Assembly (NCBI GenBank): GCA_943736015.1
Contig: OX031071.1
Span: forward strand, 8,652,119 to 8,716,118
DNA from: Tridacna crocea
Taxonomy: Eukaryota > Mollusca > Bivalvia > Cardiida > Cardiidae
DNA length: 64,000 nucleotides
Direction: 5' to 3'
In this document: positions 62,091 through 64,000 of the stretch, piece after piece
Position numbering within the stretch: the stretch's first letter is position 1
Layout of the letters: the number at the start of each line of letters is the position of its first letter
Translations under genes and position numbers: made by a program
Notes under the pieces: model-generated
What the model was told of the DNA's origin: nothing
Database searches by the model: none
The model's input: the letters and a program-made list of their open reading frames with translations, nothing else

Positions 62091-63576
62091 GTGAACAAAA
62101 AACGGCATAAAAGTGGATTTAAAGTCTTCTTTCAAGGCTGCTGTGCAGTCCTTGGCAAACTGCCAGGCATGCACCATCCACACATGCCAGATTTCACTGA
62201 CAAAGGGCCAAAATTTAAGAGAACGGGGTGGCAGAAGACCTTGTTTTGGTCTTTTCAAGCCCCCTGCAAGAGTTAATTCCCTTAAAGCAAACCCTTGATG
62301 CCCCCTTTACCCTTTAATTGGATTTTCTGACTTGGGCCACATTAAATTCTGCACAATGAATAAGCCAAAATGACCAATGTACAGTGGGGGGAAAAAACCC
62401 CAAAACAAGCCCAGAAATTAATGTGACAAGTGGCTAAAAAAAGGCCTGAAAACTCTTTCAGTAGAAATTGCTTCCTATTGCATGAATCAAACAAAGAGAA
62501 TTGAAGTGTAATTTTTCTAATCTCTTCAAACCGCAACAAGAATCCCAGTTACGTTGGCTACCGTTTCATACGTTGCCAGTTACGCACATGCGAAAACACC
62601 AGAAAATAATGTGAGAAGTGGCTCTTTCAGTAGCAACTGCTTTCTCTTGGATAAGTCGAACAAAGAGAACTTAATTTCTAACATTTTTTTTTTTCTCCAA
62701 TCTCTTTATACCGTGACAACAAACGCATTTACGTTGTCTGCCGTCTTGTAGGTGCCATTCACGTATCCGCGAAAACATGAAAAATCGACGTACGGAACAT
62801 TCCATAGCAGACGACACCTGTTGCTTCGGTCAATTATAGGGATTTTTCTTTTTCGTTTTCTCTCACTAGGGCTATTGACTCGGTTACGATGACTATCTCA
62901 CCCATACGTGATGGTTACGTGCTGCGCATAAAATCGTAAAATCAACTAAGACACTTTTGGAGGCAACTGAAACCTGTTGCGCAAATCGAAGAAAGGTAAA
63001 TTGAATGTTTCCCTGTTTTCTTACCAGGGTCAATTTTGGTGACCTTTCGAGTCAAAAGTCAATGTTATGTTTAACCGCTGCGCAAAAACATAAATTTCAG
63101 AAGCAACCGGTTGCTGTTGCAGAAACTTTTTCAAGAAAAAAAAAAAAAAAAAATCTTGTTCTTGTTTGAAGGATTTAAAGATAGACCATGAGGATAGAAT
63201 AAGATGTAAGAATAAGTGATAATCAATTTTTTCTTTGATAGGGTAGAAAACATTGTGGGAAAAGGAGAAAATGCTGGTAACCTGCATTGTCTCCTTTTCT
63301 CAGATTGTTTTTAAAAGCTTTCTCTTTCAGGGTGTTAAAAGGCGTCATTGTGTGGTACTGGGTTAATAAGGATAAACAAACACACACCCCTCCCAATCAG
63401 CCAATCAAATCTCATCCCTCTGTGAAATGATCCAATCACAGAAGCTTTTAGGAAATCACCATGGTTACCAGCCAGCCAATCAGAGAGGCTTTTAAAATTC
63501 GAATTGGGCCCAGTCAGCCAATCAGAGAGCTTCAAAATTAATTCAAAATGGCGCCCTAATATATCGCTAGAAAACA
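62091..63576 (+). repeat. Satellite unit 42, 1486 bp
   Basis: T tract 11 and A tract 18; matches the reference copy as far as I can see. Confidence 0.97.
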
Positions 63577-64000
63577 GTGAACAAAAAACGGCATAAAAGT
63601 GGATTTAAAGTCTTCTTTCAAGGCTGCTGTGCAGTCCTTGGCAAACTGCCAGGCATGCACCATCCACACATGCCAGATTTCACTGACAAAGGGCCAAAAT
63701 TTAAGAGAACGGGGTGGCAGAAGACCTTGTTTTGGTCTTTTCAAGCCCCCTGCAAGAGTTAATTCCCTTAAAGCAAACCCTTGATGCCCCCTTTACCCTT
63801 TAATTGGATTTTCTGACTTGGGCCACATTAAATTCTGCACAATGAATAAGCCAAAATGACCAATGTACAGTGGGGGGAAAAAACCCCAAAACAAGCCCAG
63901 AAATTAATGTGACAAGTGGCTAAAAAAAGGCCTGAAAACTCTTTCAGTAGAAATTGCTTCCTATTGCATGAATCAAACAAAGAGAATTGAAGTGTAATTT
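63577..64000 (+). repeat. Satellite unit 43, partial (right edge)
   Basis: The first 424 bp of a unit, cut by the window end inside internal repeat copy A. No deviation noticed. Confidence 0.97.

Larger units (their letters stand above)
1..64000 (+). repeat. Tandem satellite array, monomer about 1,486 bp, about 43 copies
   Basis: The same sequence recurs head to tail across the whole window. A phase mark (GTGAACAAAAAACGGC) appears 43 times between 985 and 63577. After removing one 187-bp duplication the mean spacing is 1,485.8 bp. All copies share one orientation and abut directly. Substitutions are extremely rare, so the array is strongly homogenised, as expected for satellites evolving by unequal exchange and gene conversion. 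No gene, rRNA or tRNA interrupts it. The array continues past both window edges. I do not recognise the monomer family; a centromeric, pericentromeric, subtelomeric or sex-chromosome location is possible but not shown here. Confidence 0.98.

Noticed and set aside
1..64000. CRISPR array
   Set aside because: The repeats are 1.49 kb and contiguous, without short repeats separated by unique spacers.
1..64000. rDNA, 5S, histone or snRNA tandem cluster
   Set aside because: I looked for 5S and U-snRNA landmarks, tRNA A and B boxes, and histone-length frames and saw none in the monomer.
1..64000. A regular higher-order repeat of several units
   Set aside because: The series of T-tract and A-tract lengths shows no fixed period, and the shared substitutions occur at spacings of one and six units only once each.

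Overview
The window is one uninterrupted head-to-tail array of a long satellite monomer of about 1,486 bp. Taking the 16-mer GTGAACAAAAAACGGC as an arbitrary phase mark, it recurs at 985, 2471, 3957 and so on to 63577. That gives 42 complete units, a 984-bp partial unit at the left edge and a 424-bp partial unit at the right edge. All units have the same orientation, with no spacer, no inversion and no unrelated insertion. The array runs off both ends, so its true size is unknown.

I see no protein-coding gene, rRNA, tRNA, known snRNA, CRISPR array or intact transposable element. Every open frame is short (normally under 90 codons). The frames around the two homopolymers change with run length, and the rest repeat only because the DNA repeats. 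The sequence looks eukaryotic: a kilobase-scale homogenised satellite, long poly(A) and poly(T) tracts, uneven CpG density, and clustered CCAAT boxes. An invertebrate animal such as a cnidarian is my impression, but the sequence does not prove it.

Layout of one unit, using unit 1 (985-2470): a C-rich segment with two dyads, one an NF-I-like site (1046-1082); a G4/C4 hairpin (1279-1296); an old, diverged internal duplication, copy A 1307-1494 and copy B 1495-1672; a T tract (1578-1588) inside copy B; a CpG-dense stretch (about 1441-2010) with a heat-shock-element-like dyad, a GGTTACG direct repeat, an inverted nuclear-receptor-like half-site pair and a 14-bp perfect palindrome; an A tract (2030-2047); then a CpG-poor, promoter-like block with five CCAAT boxes, one inverted ATTGG, three roughly 43-bp subrepeats, GGCGCC and TATA-like motifs (2287-2493).

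Units are nearly identical. Outside two indel-rich patches I found only 15 substitutions by eye. Length differences between clean units are fully explained by the T tract (10 or 11) and the A tract (16-19), apart from one private 187-bp tandem duplication in unit 16 (23294-23667). The patches at about 570-785 and 51415-55264 carry many one- or two-base indels with almost no substitutions, which looks like residual sequencing or assembly error. The points of most interest are the array itself, the nested duplications of about 187 bp, the promoter-like CCAAT block in every unit, and the CpG-focused mutations.
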